Assembly: GCF_022664455.2 (NCBI RefSeq)
Contig: NZ_JAKRKC020000002.1
Span: forward strand, 1-64,000
Source: Actinomadura luzonensis
GTDB taxonomy: Bacteria; Actinomycetota; Actinomycetes; Streptosporangiales; Streptosporangiaceae
Direction of reading: 5' to 3'
DNA: 64,000 nt
The position numbers and the translations under genes are program-made. The notes below the pieces were generated by a model. That model saw nothing but the letters and a program-made list of their open reading frames with translations. It was not told the DNA's origin and did no database searches. This document shows positions 26,403 through 35,297 of this stretch, piece by piece (the first letter of the stretch is position 1; every line of letters starts with the position of its first letter).

Positions 26403-26507
26403 CGCTCGCCCCGCCGTCCGACGATCAGTCAGTACCCGAGGTCATGGTAACGACCCGGCCAGGCGACCACCAGAGAACGATCACCTGGCGAAAGATGCCG
26501 GAACCTT

Positions 26508-26535
26508 CGCCCCGGGCGGCATCCCGCCCGGGGCG
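26508..26535 (-). terminator. Terminator hairpin after the Spo0M gene
   Basis: CGCCCCGGGCG (26508-26518) pairs exactly with CGCCCGGGGCG (26525-26535), an 11-bp stem with a 6-nt loop, 21 nt beyond the Spo0M stop. It separates the SPFH operon from the 2TM operon. Confidence 0.65.
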
Positions 26536-26556
26536 TCCGGGGTGCGTCCGGGGCGG

Positions 26557-27330
26557 TCAGAACCAGCCGCGGTGGCGGGCCATCTGCTCCAGGCCGTGCT
26601 GCAGCGCCTGCTCGGCGGCCTGCGGCGGGCCGTCGTAGTGGACGGTGAAGCGGTTGTAGGCGTCGTGGCTGGAGGTCAGGAAGCCGCCGCGCTTGTCGGC
26701 CTCCAGGATGACGTCCATCTGCCGCGGCCCGGCGATGAACGTCAGCTCCAGCTCGTTGAAGTGGCGTCGCCACTGCCCGCCGGCGTAGTACTCGATCTCC
26801 TGGAAGAACGGCATCGTGGAGCCGTACAGCGTGCCGCGCTCCAGGTCGGCCTTCTTGAAGTGGAAGCCCATCCGGTCGAGCGCGGCGATGACGTACTCCT
26901 GCGCCGGCAGCGGGCTGACGAACAGCGGGTCGAGGTCGCCCTTGTCGAGCGCGCCGGCGAGGGCCAGCTCCGTCTGCACGCCCAGCTTCATCCCGTGCAG
27001 CGGGTGGCCGCCGATCGCGCTGATCGGGGTCTCCCACGGCATCGCGATCTCGAACGGCTGCTGGTGCTGCGCCCCGGCGGCGAGCTGGAACGTGCCCGCC
27101 ACCTGCTGGCGCAGGAAGCTGTAGGTGGTCTTGTACTCGTTGTCGCCGGACTCCACCTCGACCACGGCGGTCAGGTCGATGTAGATGCCCTCGACCTTGT
27201 AGTCCGAGTTGCCGCCGCGGAAGTTCACGACGCCGCGCAGGATCTCGCCGGGCCGGACGCCCGTGTTCGTCAACACCGTGTCGACCTCGACGCCCGCGCC
27301 GAACGCGGCCATCAGCTTGCGGAACACCAT
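26557..27330 (-). CDS. Spo0M family (arrestin-like) protein
   Basis: 257 residues, starting MVFRKLMAAFGAGVEVDTVL with AGGAGAAG upstream. VRPGEILRGVVNFRGG and the QHQQPFEIAMPWETPIS region are characteristic of the SpoOM / sporulation-control family, which has an arrestin-type double beta-sandwich. Family knowledge links Spo0M to stress, cell envelope and division in Bacillus and actinomycetes. It is the third gene of the SPFH operon, 16 nt after the second SPFH gene, pointing to a membrane-microdomain role. Confidence 0.88.
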   Translation of the reverse strand: MVFRKLMAAFGAGVEVDTVLTNTGVRPGEILRGVVNFRGGNSDYKVEGIYIDLTAVVEVESGDNEYKTTYSFLRQQVAGTFQLAAGAQHQQPFEIAMPWETPISAIGGHPLHGMKLGVQTELALAGALDKGDLDPLFVSPLPAQEYVIAALDRMGFHFKKADLERGTLYGSTMPFFQEIEYYAGGQWRRHFNELELTFIAGPRQMDVILEADKRGGFLTSSHDAYNRFTVHYDGPPQAAEQALQHGLEQMARHRGWF

Positions 27331-27346
27331 GGGGTTCTTCTCCTGG

Positions 27347-28576
27347 TTACTGAGCGGTAGGGGTGTGGCCGTTCTGACCCGAGAGGCGGGGGAGCAACTG
27401 GGCCAGCAGGAGGGTGGACAGCGCGGAGTCGCCCTGGCCCTGCTGCGTCCGCACGACCAGCGGCTGGGGGGCGTTCTCCGCGAGCCGAGCGCCCACGTCG
27501 AGGCGCCTGCGGGCCAGCTCGTACTGCAGCACGGCCCGGTTGTCACGATAGGACTCGGCCAGCCGGCGCAGCGCCTTGGCCTCGTTCTCGGCGGCGGTCA
27601 GCTCGGCCCTGCCGCGCGCCTCGATCTCCCACGTCACGCGCTGGGCCTCGGTCTCCTGCTCCTCCAGCATGCGCGCCACGTCCTTGCGCGCCTTGTTGTG
27701 GGCGGCCTTGACCTCGACCACGCGGGCGTCGCGGGTCTTCTTCGAGCGTTCGATCTCCATGAGCAGCGTGTCGATGCGGCGCTTGCGGGTCAGCTCCCAC
27801 TCGCGCTCGTACGCCGACAGCTCCTTGGCCACCTTCTCCCGGGTGGCCAGGTGCTGCTGGTACTGGTCGGGGAGCTGGACGTCGGGGATGTTGGCGCCGG
27901 TGATGCGCACGCCGTAGCGGCCGAGCTGCCGGTTGAGCGCGTCCTGCATGTCGCCGACGTCGGAGCCGCGCAGGTCGTAGGCCCGCTCGGTGTTGACCCG
28001 GCGGCTGCGCTGGCGGATCGCGTCCTGGACGGCGCTGGACAGCACCAGGTCGAAGTTGCCCGCGCCGATCGTGCGGTGGAAGGCCACCGGGTCCACGATC
28101 CGGAACTTCAGGAAGAACTCGATCGACTTCAGCGGCACGTTCTCGGCGGTGGGGCAGGCCACGATGGGCGCCGAGTACGGGATCTCGGTGGAGGTGTCCA
28201 CGACGGCGTCCACGCGGTCCCACGGCAGCCACAGGTAGTGGCGGCCCGGCGGGAGCGTGCCGGTGATGGCGCCCCAGCGGCTGCGCACGCCGGTGGTGCC
28301 CTCCTCGATCTCGATGATCGCCTTGCGCCACATCGTGACCAGCGCCAGCAGCAGGAGCACCAGCGCCGCGAGCGCGGCGAGGATCGTCAGGTCGGTCAGC
28401 GCGGCCATGCCGGCGAAGTAGACCGCCAGGAAGACCAGCGTCATCCAGGCGAAGCCCCGCCGGTCCTTCGGGATGACGACGGGCACGAGCTGGCCCTGCT
28501 CGCCGCCGCGCAGGAGCTGGCGGATCTCGCTCCAGGACGCCAGCGACTCCTTGATCTTGGAGAACTCGCGGCTCAT
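27347..28576 (-). CDS. SPFH/Band 7 domain membrane protein (second of pair)
   Basis: 409 residues. Two adjacent hydrophobic helices (FAWMTLVFLAVYFAGMA, ILAALAALVLLLLALVTMW) precede an SPFH domain with VPLKSIEFFLKFRIVDPVAF and VRITGANIPDVQLPDQY. A coiled coil of Lys/Glu/Arg-rich sequence fills residues about 265-350. The ATG at 28576 overlaps the upstream SPFH stop as ATGA. Proteins of this class scaffold membrane microdomains (flotillin/stomatin-like) and often form hetero-oligomers, which fits two adjacent paralogues. Confidence 0.85.
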   Translation of the reverse strand: MSREFSKIKESLASWSEIRQLLRGGEQGQLVPVVIPKDRRGFAWMTLVFLAVYFAGMAALTDLTILAALAALVLLLLALVTMWRKAIIEIEEGTTGVRSRWGAITGTLPPGRHYLWLPWDRVDAVVDTSTEIPYSAPIVACPTAENVPLKSIEFFLKFRIVDPVAFHRTIGAGNFDLVLSSAVQDAIRQRSRRVNTERAYDLRGSDVGDMQDALNRQLGRYGVRITGANIPDVQLPDQYQQHLATREKVAKELSAYEREWELTRKRRIDTLLMEIERSKKTRDARVVEVKAAHNKARKDVARMLEEQETEAQRVTWEIEARGRAELTAAENEAKALRRLAESYRDNRAVLQYELARRRLDVGARLAENAPQPLVVRTQQGQGDSALSTLLLAQLLPRLSGQNGHTPTAQ

Positions 28577-30213
28577 CGGGCCTCCTCCTTGCCGGGCAGC
28601 AGGCGTTCCACCGTGCGCTCCAGGTCCTGGTCGGGCTCGGGCGGCTCGGGCGCCCCGGCGACGTCGGCGGCCGCCTTCTTCAGCAGCGCCGCGATCTCGT
28701 CCTCGCGGTCGCGGACGCGGGCGCCGATCTCGGCGAGGCGGGCCCGGATGGCGGCCATGTCCTCGGCGGAGAAGAGCTGCGCGCCCTTGCCGCCCACGAG
28801 CTGCTGGGCGAGGGCCAGGAAGTCGATGTCGCTCTGCTCGCCGACCTGCACCACCTGCGGCAGGCGGGTGGCGACGGACTCCAGCTTGGCGAGCAGGTCC
28901 TGCTGGAAGCGGTAGTCGAGGATCTCGGGCGCCTCGGCGGCCGACAGCGCCCTGATGTCCAGCGCCTGGGCCTCCAGCAGGGCGGCGTTGGCGTTGGCGG
29001 TGGACTCGGCCTCGACCAGGCGCTGCCTGGCCTGCGCCTTGGCCTGGTGGGTGGCGCGCTCCAGCGCCGTGTCCATGCGGGCCTGGTAGCCGGCGATCTC
29101 GGCCTGGATGGCGCTCAGCGTCTCCTGGAGGCCGGCCAGCTCCTTGATCAGGTCGCCCTCGTTCTGCTCCTTGCGGAGCTGGAGCTCGTACTCGTAGGTG
29201 TAGGCCTCCTTGGCGACGCGGACCATCTCGGGCGCGGCCAGGTCCATGCGGTACTCCTGGCTGGACGGCTCGGCGTGCGTGATGTTGACGTCGGTGAGCC
29301 GGACCGCCGGGAGGAACTGCTGGTTCAGGCTCTCCAACATGCCGAGCGTGCTCTCGCCCACCAGGTCGTAGATCTCCTCGGCGCGCTGGGCGTAGATGAG
29401 GGAGCGGGTGACCTCGCTGATGGCGTTCTGCAGCTTGGACTGGAAGCCGCTGACCGAGCCGAGCACGAAGATGAACTCCGCCGGGTTCTCGATCCTGAAC
29501 TGCAGGAACAGGTCCACGCTGGCCTTGACGCCCTGCTGGGTCGGCGCCTCGCGGATGGGGGCGTTGAACGGGTACTCGCGGGTGGTGTTGACGATGTAGC
29601 TGACCCGCTTCCACGGATTGAACAGCGTCACCCGGCCCGGGTCGGCGATGTGCACCAGCTTGCCGAACTTGGTGATGAGCGCCTTGCAGCCCTCCGGCAC
29701 CATCACCACGCTGCGCCGCCACCACAGGAACCCGGCCGCGAGGACCAGCGTCACCCAGTAGTGCGGCCCGAAGAACAGGTCGGTGTTCGGGATGACGTTG
29801 CCGAGCGCGCCGATGAGGCCGAGCACCACCAGGACGCCCAGCGGCACCACCACCTTCGCGGTGCTGCCCTTCGGGATCACCACCGGCGAGATGACGTGCA
29901 TGCCGTTCTCGGCGAAGCTGCGGTTGACGATCTCGCCGGCCTCGTTCAGCGAGGCCGAGCGGGCCTCGATGAGCGTGCCGACGGAGGCGCCGCCGTCGCG
30001 CGCGGCGGCGAAGTCGTGCGGGTTCAGCGTGAACCCGGGCGCCTGGCCCTGGCCCCCGAGCTGGCCCCCGAACTGGCCCCCGAGCTGGCCGCCCACCTGC
30101 CCGGCGAACTGGCCCGCCGCCTGCCCGACCGCCCCGCGTACGTCACCCCCTTGGGCCACCGCCTGGGCTATGCCCTGACCTGCCTGGATCAGTGCCTCTC
30201 TGGGTCGTGACAT
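28573..30213 (-). CDS. SPFH/Band 7 domain membrane protein with Gly/Gln-rich N-terminus (first of pair)
   Basis: 546 residues. The ATG at 30213 follows AGAGAGG by 4 nt. Residues about 25-55 are a Gly/Gln/Phe low-complexity segment built from GGQ(F/L) units. Two membrane helices follow (VVVPLGVLVVLGLIGAL; YWVTLVLAAGFLWW), then the SPFH domain (MVPEGCKALITKFGKLVHI, QGVKASVDLFLQFRIENP) and a long coiled coil with EAESTANANAALLEAQA. The last 60 residues are an acidic helix. It begins the SPFH-SPFH-Spo0M operon and is divergent from the ABC exporter genes. Confidence 0.85.
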   Translation of the reverse strand: MSRPREALIQAGQGIAQAVAQGGDVRGAVGQAAGQFAGQVGGQLGGQFGGQLGGQGQAPGFTLNPHDFAAARDGGASVGTLIEARSASLNEAGEIVNRSFAENGMHVISPVVIPKGSTAKVVVPLGVLVVLGLIGALGNVIPNTDLFFGPHYWVTLVLAAGFLWWRRSVVMVPEGCKALITKFGKLVHIADPGRVTLFNPWKRVSYIVNTTREYPFNAPIREAPTQQGVKASVDLFLQFRIENPAEFIFVLGSVSGFQSKLQNAISEVTRSLIYAQRAEEIYDLVGESTLGMLESLNQQFLPAVRLTDVNITHAEPSSQEYRMDLAAPEMVRVAKEAYTYEYELQLRKEQNEGDLIKELAGLQETLSAIQAEIAGYQARMDTALERATHQAKAQARQRLVEAESTANANAALLEAQALDIRALSAAEAPEILDYRFQQDLLAKLESVATRLPQVVQVGEQSDIDFLALAQQLVGGKGAQLFSAEDMAAIRARLAEIGARVRDREDEIAALLKKAAADVAGAPEPPEPDQDLERTVERLLPGKEEAR

Positions 30214-30306
30214 CGAACCTCTCTTTTCCGCTACCGGCGAATCAGACCGTATCGGGTGCCACTTACTAAACGCTTGCAAAACGTCGCCGCAGATGTGTTG
30301 TGGTCT

Positions 30307-30342
30307 GTAGTAGGTGTGCTATTTATGTAGTAGTCCTACTAC
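30307..30342 (+). promoter_or_regulatory. GTAGTAG operator cluster of the ABC exporter
   Basis: GTAGTAG occurs at 30307 and 30327 (20 bp apart, two helical turns) and inverted as CTACTAC at 30336, making a GTAGTAG-N2-CTACTAC palindrome. The cluster ends 12 nt before the ABC ATPase start and overlaps its likely -10 region (CTATTTAT). It may be bound by a GntR/YtrA-type or other repressor; the XRE gene at the end of the operon is another candidate. Confidence 0.5.
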
Positions 30343-30353
30343 TTGGAGGGTCG

Positions 30354-31268
30354 ATGGGGGCGTTAAGGGAGCTCACGTTCCGCCCTGGCGAGGTGGACAC
30401 GGGGGCCGCGATCGAGGTGCGCGGGCTGCGGATGACGTACGGGACGAAGGAGGTCCTGCGCGGCGTCGACCTCACCGTCCGGCCGGGCGAGGTCGTCGTC
30501 CTGCTCGGCCCCAACGGCGCGGGCAAGACCACGACGATCGAGATCCTGGAGGGCTTCCGCGCGCCCTCCGCCGGGCACGTCCGGGTGCTCGGCGCCGAGC
30601 CGGTCCGCGGCGACGAGCGCTGGCGGGCCCGGCTCGGCGTGGTGCTGCAGTCGTGGCGCGACCACGGGCGCTGGCCGGTGCGCCGGCTCCTCGCGCACCT
30701 GGCCCGCTACTACGAGCCGTACGCCGACCCGGCGCGGCCGCCCTTCGACCCCGACGAGCTGATCGCCGCGGTCGGCCTGGCCGAGCAGGCCGGCCAGCGC
30801 GTCAGCCGGCTCTCCGGCGGCCAGCGGCGCCGCCTCGACGTCGCCATCGGCATCGTCGGCCGGCCCGAGGTGCTCTTCCTCGACGAGCCCACCGCCGGCT
30901 TCGACCCCAAGGCGCGGCGCGACTTCCACGACCTGGTCCACCGGCTGTCCGACCTCGACGACACCACGATCCTGCTCACCACGCACGACCTCGACGAGGC
31001 GGAGAAGCTGGCCGACCGCATCCTCATCCTGGCCGGCGGCCGCATCGTCGCCGACGGCAGCCCCGACCGGCTCACCCGCGCGTTCTCCCGCGAGGCCCAG
31101 GTGCGCTGGAGCCGCGACGGCGAGCACTTCGTCCACGCCACCGACGACGCCACCGGCTTCGTGCGCGAGCTGTTCGCGCAGCACGGCACGGCCGTCGGCG
31201 ACCTGGAGGTGCGCCGCGCCGGCCTGGAGGACGCCTACATGGCCATCGTGCAGCGGGAGGAGTCGTGA
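30354..31268 (+). CDS. ABC exporter ATP-binding protein (DrrA/CcmA type)
   Basis: 304 residues. Walker A GPNGAGKTT near residue 60, a WRDHGRWPVRRLL helical region, signature LSGGQRRRLDVA near 160 and Walker B LFLDEPTAGFDP near 180, followed by TTHDLDEAEKLADRI. The extended C-terminus (VRWSRDGEHFVHATDDATGFVREL) is the regulatory tail found in antibiotic-efflux ATPases. The ATG at 30354 follows TTGGAGGG. The stop overlaps the permease start as GTGA. Together they likely export a drug or lipid. Confidence 0.92.
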   Translation: MGALRELTFRPGEVDTGAAIEVRGLRMTYGTKEVLRGVDLTVRPGEVVVLLGPNGAGKTTTIEILEGFRAPSAGHVRVLGAEPVRGDERWRARLGVVLQSWRDHGRWPVRRLLAHLARYYEPYADPARPPFDPDELIAAVGLAEQAGQRVSRLSGGQRRRLDVAIGIVGRPEVLFLDEPTAGFDPKARRDFHDLVHRLSDLDDTTILLTTHDLDEAEKLADRILILAGGRIVADGSPDRLTRAFSREAQVRWSRDGEHFVHATDDATGFVRELFAQHGTAVGDLEVRRAGLEDAYMAIVQREES

Positions 31269-32119
31269 ACCCCGTCGCGCACGCGGTCCGGCTGGGCGCC
31301 GCCCGCGGCTGGATCGAGTTCAAGCAGCACATCGGCAACCCGCAGGAGCTGTGGTTCGACGTCGTCACCACAGCGGCCGTCGTCGTGGTGATCTTCCTCC
31401 AGCGCGGCTCCGTCGTGCCCGGCACCACGTTCTCGCTGGCCGCGGCCACGCTGCCGAGCGTGATCGGCATGTCCGTGGCCCTGCACGGCGTCACCGGCGG
31501 GGTCGCGGCGCTCGCCGTCGAGCGCGAGGACGGCACCCTGCTGCGGGTCAAGGCCCTGCCGCAGGGCATGGTCGGCTACCTTGTGGCCCGGGTCGTGTCG
31601 GTGTCGGCCAACACCGCCGCCGGCGTCCTCGTCATGCTCGTCGCGGGGCTCCTCCTCGTGCCGGGGCTGACCTCGGCCGGGCCGGGCGGATGGCTCGCCG
31701 TCGCCTGGACGACCCTGCTCGGGCTGCTGTTCGCGCTGCCGCTCGGCGCGATCGTCGGCTCGCTGGCCACCAGCCCCCAGACCGCCGCCGGGCTGTCCAT
31801 GCTCACCGTCGGCGGGCTCACCGCCGTCTCCGGCGTCTTCTACCCGATCGCGGCGCTGCCCGCCTGGCTGCAGGGGCTCGCGCAGGTCTTCCCCGTCTAC
31901 TGGCTCGGCCTCGGCATGCGCTCCGCGCTGCTGCCGGACGCGGCCGCCGCCGCCGAGATCGGCGGCTCCTGGCGCCCCGCGCAGACCACGCTCGTGCTCG
32001 CCGCCTGGGCCGTGGCCGCGCTGCTCGCCGCCCCGCCGATCCTGCGCCGCATGGCCAGGCGCGAGTCGGGGTCGATGATGGAGGAGCGCCGCCACCGCGC
32101 GATGCAGCGGGTCGGCTGA
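31265..32119 (+). CDS. ABC-2 type transporter permease
   Basis: 284 residues with six hydrophobic helices in the ABC-2 order, including VTTAAVVVVIFLQRG, a long central pair, and FALPLGAIVGSLATSPQTAAGLSML with SGVFYPIAALPAWLQGLAQVFPVYWL, the conserved ABC-2 region. The GTG at 31265 is coupled to the ATPase stop. It would form the membrane channel with the preceding ATPase as a dimer. Confidence 0.9.
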   Translation: MNPVAHAVRLGAARGWIEFKQHIGNPQELWFDVVTTAAVVVVIFLQRGSVVPGTTFSLAAATLPSVIGMSVALHGVTGGVAALAVEREDGTLLRVKALPQGMVGYLVARVVSVSANTAAGVLVMLVAGLLLVPGLTSAGPGGWLAVAWTTLLGLLFALPLGAIVGSLATSPQTAAGLSMLTVGGLTAVSGVFYPIAALPAWLQGLAQVFPVYWLGLGMRSALLPDAAAAAEIGGSWRPAQTTLVLAAWAVAALLAAPPILRRMARRESGSMMEERRHRAMQRVG

Positions 32120-32133
32120 GAAGATACGCGGTG

Positions 32134-32367
32134 ATGAGCGAGACCGTCTACAACCGCATCGCCCTGCTGCGCGCCGAGCGGAACGTGACCAGGAGGCAGC
32201 TCGCCGACGCGCTCGGCGTGCACTACCAGACCGTCGGCTACCTGGAGCGCGGCGAGTACAGCCCCAGCCTCTACCTGGCCCTGAGGATCGCCGGGTACTT
32301 CGAGGTGCCGGTGGAGGTGGTGTTCTCGACCACGCCCTTCCCGCGCATCGGCGAGCGCTCCGCCTGA
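32134..32367 (+). CDS. Small XRE-family helix-turn-helix regulator
   Basis: 77 residues, only the DNA-binding domain: RIALLRAERNVTRRQLADALGVHYQTVGYLERGEYSPSLYLALRIAGYFEVPVEVVFS. This is the short XRE class (YgzD/YozG-like) often found in operons with membrane exporters. It lies 14 nt after the permease, so it is probably cotranscribed and may feed back on the GTAGTAG operators. ATG at 32134; a GTG at 32131 is also possible. Confidence 0.88.
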   Translation: MSETVYNRIALLRAERNVTRRQLADALGVHYQTVGYLERGEYSPSLYLALRIAGYFEVPVEVVFSTTPFPRIGERSA

Positions 32368-32393
32368 CGTCCGTTTCTGTCGGTCGCGCCGCC

Positions 32394-32399
32394 TACAGT
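32394..32399 (+). promoter_or_regulatory. -10 box (TACAGT) for leaderless uvrB transcript
   Basis: TACAGT lies 6 nt before the ATG of uvrB, with no ribosome-binding sequence. A GTTTCTGT stretch about 20 nt upstream is the only candidate for -35 or LexA-like sequence; a full LexA box is not seen. Confidence 0.5.
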
Positions 32400-32405
32400 G
32401 GCAGC

Positions 32406-34517
32406 ATGCGTCCGGTCACAGATTTGCAGCGGAAGGTGGCGCCCTTCGAGGTCGTCACCGAGATGACTCCCTCCGGCGACCAGCCGACGGCCATCGCCGA
32501 GCTGGAGCGCCGCGTCAAGGCCGGGGAGAAGGACAGCGTCCTGCTCGGCGCCACCGGCACCGGCAAGACCGCCACGATCGCCTGGCTGATCGAGCGGCTG
32601 CAGCGGCCCACGCTGGTCATGCAGCCCAACAAGACGCTCGCCGCGCAGTTCGCCAACGAGCTGCGCGAGATGCTGCCCAACAACGCCGTCGAGTACTTCG
32701 TCTCCTACTACGACTACTACCAGCCCGAGGCGTACGTCCCGCAGAGCGACACCTACATCGAGAAGGACTCCTCGATCAACGACGAGGTCGAGCGGCTGCG
32801 CCACTCGGCCACCAACTCGCTGCTCACCCGGCGCGACACCATCGTGGTCGCCTCGGTCTCGTGCATCTACGGCCTCGGCACCCCGCAGGAGTACGTCGAC
32901 CGCATGGCCCGGCTGCGCGTCGGCATGGACGTCGACCGCGACCAGCTCCTGCGCCGCCTGGTCGACATGCAGTACACGCGCAACGACCTCGCCTTCACCC
33001 GCGGCACCTTCCGGGTGCGCGGCGACACCATCGAGATCATCCCGAAGTACGAGGAGCTCGCCGTCCGCATCGAGATGTTCGGCGACGAGATCGAGAAGCT
33101 GTCCACGATGCACCCGCTGACCGGCGAGGTCATCACCGAGGACGACGAGCTCTACATCTTCCCCGCCTCCCACTACGTCGCCGGCGAGCAGCGCATGGCC
33201 GCCGCCGTCGCGGGCATCGAGGCGGAGCTGGCCGAGCGGCTGTCGGAGCTGGAGCGGCAGGGCAAGCTGCTGGAGGCGCAGCGGCTGCGGATGCGCACGA
33301 CGTACGACATCGAGATGATGCGCCAGATCGGCACCTGCTCCGGCATCGAGAACTACTCGCGCCACATGGACGGCCGCGCCCCCGGCAGCGCCCCCAACAC
33401 CCTGCTCGACTACTTCCCCGAAGACTTCCTGCTGGTCCTCGACGAGTCCCACCAGACCGTGCCGCAGATCGGCGCCATGTACGAGGGCGACGCCTCGCGC
33501 AAGCGCACCCTGGTCGACCACGGCTTCCGGCTGCCGTCGGCGCTCGACAACCGGCCGCTGAAGTGGGAGGAGTTCCTGGAGCGCATCGGGCAGACGGTCT
33601 ACCTGTCGGCCACGCCGGGGCCGTACGAGCTGGGGCGGGTCAAGGGCGACGTCGTCGAGCAGGTCATCCGCCCGACCGGCCTGGTCGACCCCGAGATCGT
33701 CGTCAAGCCCACCAAGGGGCAGATCGACGACCTGGTCCACGAGATCCGCGAGCGGGCCGAGCGCGACGAGCGCACCCTCGTCACCACGCTCACCAAGAAG
33801 ATGGCCGAAGACCTCACCGACTACCTCCTGGAGCTCGGCATCCGGGTCCGCTACCTGCACAGCGAGGTCGACACGCTGCGCCGCATCGAGCTGCTGCGCG
33901 AGCTGCGCAGCGGCGAGTTCGACGTGCTCGTCGGCATCAACCTGCTGCGCGAGGGCCTCGACCTGCCCGAGGTGTCGCTGGTGGCCATCCTCGACGCCGA
34001 CAAGGAGGGCTTCCTGCGCTCCGAGACGTCCCTCATCCAGACGATCGGCCGGGCCGCCCGTAACGTGTCCGGACAGGTCCATATGTACGCCGACAAGGTC
34101 ACCCCGTCCATGGAGCGGGCGATCGACGAGACCAACCGGCGCCGCGCCAAGCAGATCGCCTACAACGAGGCCAACGGCATCGACCCGCAGCCGCTGCGCA
34201 AGAAGATCGCCGACATCCTCGACTCGCTGCAGCGCGAGGACGCCGACACCGACAAGCTCCTCGGCGGGGGCGGCCGGCAGCAGTCGCGCGGCAAGGCCCC
34301 GGTGCCCGGCTTCGCCGCCAGAGCCGCCGGCCAGCACGCCAAGGCGATCGCCGGCGAGATGCCGCGGGCCCAGATGGAGTCGCTCATCGAGTCGCTGACC
34401 GAGCAGATGCACCAGGCGGCGGCCGACCTGCAGTTCGAGGTGGCGGCCCGGCTGCGCGACGAGATCAAGGAGCTCAAGCGGGAGCTCCGCGACATGCGCG
34501 AGGCCGGCGTCCACTGA
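32406..34517 (+). CDS. uvrB: Excinuclease ABC subunit B
   Basis: 703 residues. Walker A GATGTGKT near residue 48, the beta-hairpin region YYDYYQPEAYVPQSDTYIEKDSSIND, DESH box (VLDESHQT), helicase motifs VTTLTKKMAEDL and LVGINLLREGLDLPEVSLVAILDADKEGFLR, and the C-terminal UVR motif (QMHQAAADLQFEVAARLRDEIKELKREL) that binds UvrC. It verifies DNA damage handed over by UvrA. Complete and of normal length. Confidence 0.98.
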   Translation: MRPVTDLQRKVAPFEVVTEMTPSGDQPTAIAELERRVKAGEKDSVLLGATGTGKTATIAWLIERLQRPTLVMQPNKTLAAQFANELREMLPNNAVEYFVSYYDYYQPEAYVPQSDTYIEKDSSINDEVERLRHSATNSLLTRRDTIVVASVSCIYGLGTPQEYVDRMARLRVGMDVDRDQLLRRLVDMQYTRNDLAFTRGTFRVRGDTIEIIPKYEELAVRIEMFGDEIEKLSTMHPLTGEVITEDDELYIFPASHYVAGEQRMAAAVAGIEAELAERLSELERQGKLLEAQRLRMRTTYDIEMMRQIGTCSGIENYSRHMDGRAPGSAPNTLLDYFPEDFLLVLDESHQTVPQIGAMYEGDASRKRTLVDHGFRLPSALDNRPLKWEEFLERIGQTVYLSATPGPYELGRVKGDVVEQVIRPTGLVDPEIVVKPTKGQIDDLVHEIRERAERDERTLVTTLTKKMAEDLTDYLLELGIRVRYLHSEVDTLRRIELLRELRSGEFDVLVGINLLREGLDLPEVSLVAILDADKEGFLRSETSLIQTIGRAARNVSGQVHMYADKVTPSMERAIDETNRRRAKQIAYNEANGIDPQPLRKKIADILDSLQREDADTDKLLGGGGRQQSRGKAPVPGFAARAAGQHAKAIAGEMPRAQMESLIESLTEQMHQAAADLQFEVAARLRDEIKELKRELRDMREAGVH

Positions 34518-34527
34518 CCCCCGTCCA

Positions 34528-34558
34528 CCGCCCCGCCCACGAGCCTGCGGCGGGGCGG
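34528..34558 (+). terminator. Terminator hairpin after uvrB
   Basis: CCGCCCCGCC (34528-34537) and GGCGGGGCGG (34549-34558) form a perfect 10-bp stem with an 11-nt loop, 10 nt after the uvrB stop. Confidence 0.6.
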
Positions 34559-34602
34559 CTGCCTGCGGGAATGGAGCCTTCCGGCGCGGGCAGCGGAACG
34601 GC

Positions 34603-35271
34603 ATGAACAAGACGCTCACGGGGGTCCTGGCCGGTGCCGCGATGCTGGCCGGTGGTTGCGGCGGGCACGCGGCGCACGAGGCGCACGAGGCGCACGAGGC
34701 GCACGGCATGGAACGGCTGGCCGCCCAGCCACCGTCCCCGACGGGAGGCGTCCCTTCGGGGGCTCCCGCCGGCACGTCTCCCGGCACGTCCTCCCCCTCG
34801 CCAGGCGTGGGGGCGGGCGACCTGAAGCGGGCCGCCCAGGCCGCGCTCGCCGCCGTGCCCGGCTCCACCCTGGTCTCGATCGAGCTGGAGGAGAACGGCA
34901 CCCGCTGGGAGGCTCACGTCATCGACCGCGACGGCACCGAGCACCAGATGGACATCTCAGGCAGCAAGATCGTCGCCGGCCCCAGCCTGGAGGACGACGA
35001 CGCCGAGGACAAGGCCGAGCACCGCAAACTGGCCGACGCGGTGAAGGTCGACTACGCACAGGCACTCGACAAGGTCGCCGCCACCGTCCCGGAGGGCCGC
35101 ATCACCGAGCTCAACCTGGACACCGAGCACGGCAAGCCCGTCTGGGAGGCCGACGTGGTCGTCCCGAACGGCACCAAGCACGAGGTCGCCGTCGACGCCG
35201 TCACCGGCGCCGCGACCACGACCAGCGCCACGAGCGCGGCCTCCAGCCCGAGCCCGGCCACGCCGAGCTGA
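34603..35271 (+). CDS. Putative PepSY-domain lipoprotein
   Basis: 222 residues. The N-terminus (MNKTLTGVLAGAAMLAGGCGG) is a signal peptide ending in a weak lipobox AGGC, so the protein is probably lipid-anchored outside. A His-rich repeat (HEAHEAHEAHG) follows, then a Pro/Ser linker. Two PepSY-like units follow: LKRAAQAALAAVPGSTLVSIELEENGTRWEAHVIDRDGTEHQMDISG and YAQALDKVAATVPEGRITELNL with the same fold pattern. PepSY domains often inhibit proteases or modulate sensor kinases. The His cluster may bind metal. Confidence 0.8.
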   Translation: MNKTLTGVLAGAAMLAGGCGGHAAHEAHEAHEAHGMERLAAQPPSPTGGVPSGAPAGTSPGTSSPSPGVGAGDLKRAAQAALAAVPGSTLVSIELEENGTRWEAHVIDRDGTEHQMDISGSKIVAGPSLEDDDAEDKAEHRKLADAVKVDYAQALDKVAATVPEGRITELNLDTEHGKPVWEADVVVPNGTKHEVAVDAVTGAATTTSATSAASSPSPATPS

Positions 35272-35297
35272 GCTCGCTTTCGCCGTCGAGAGCTGCC

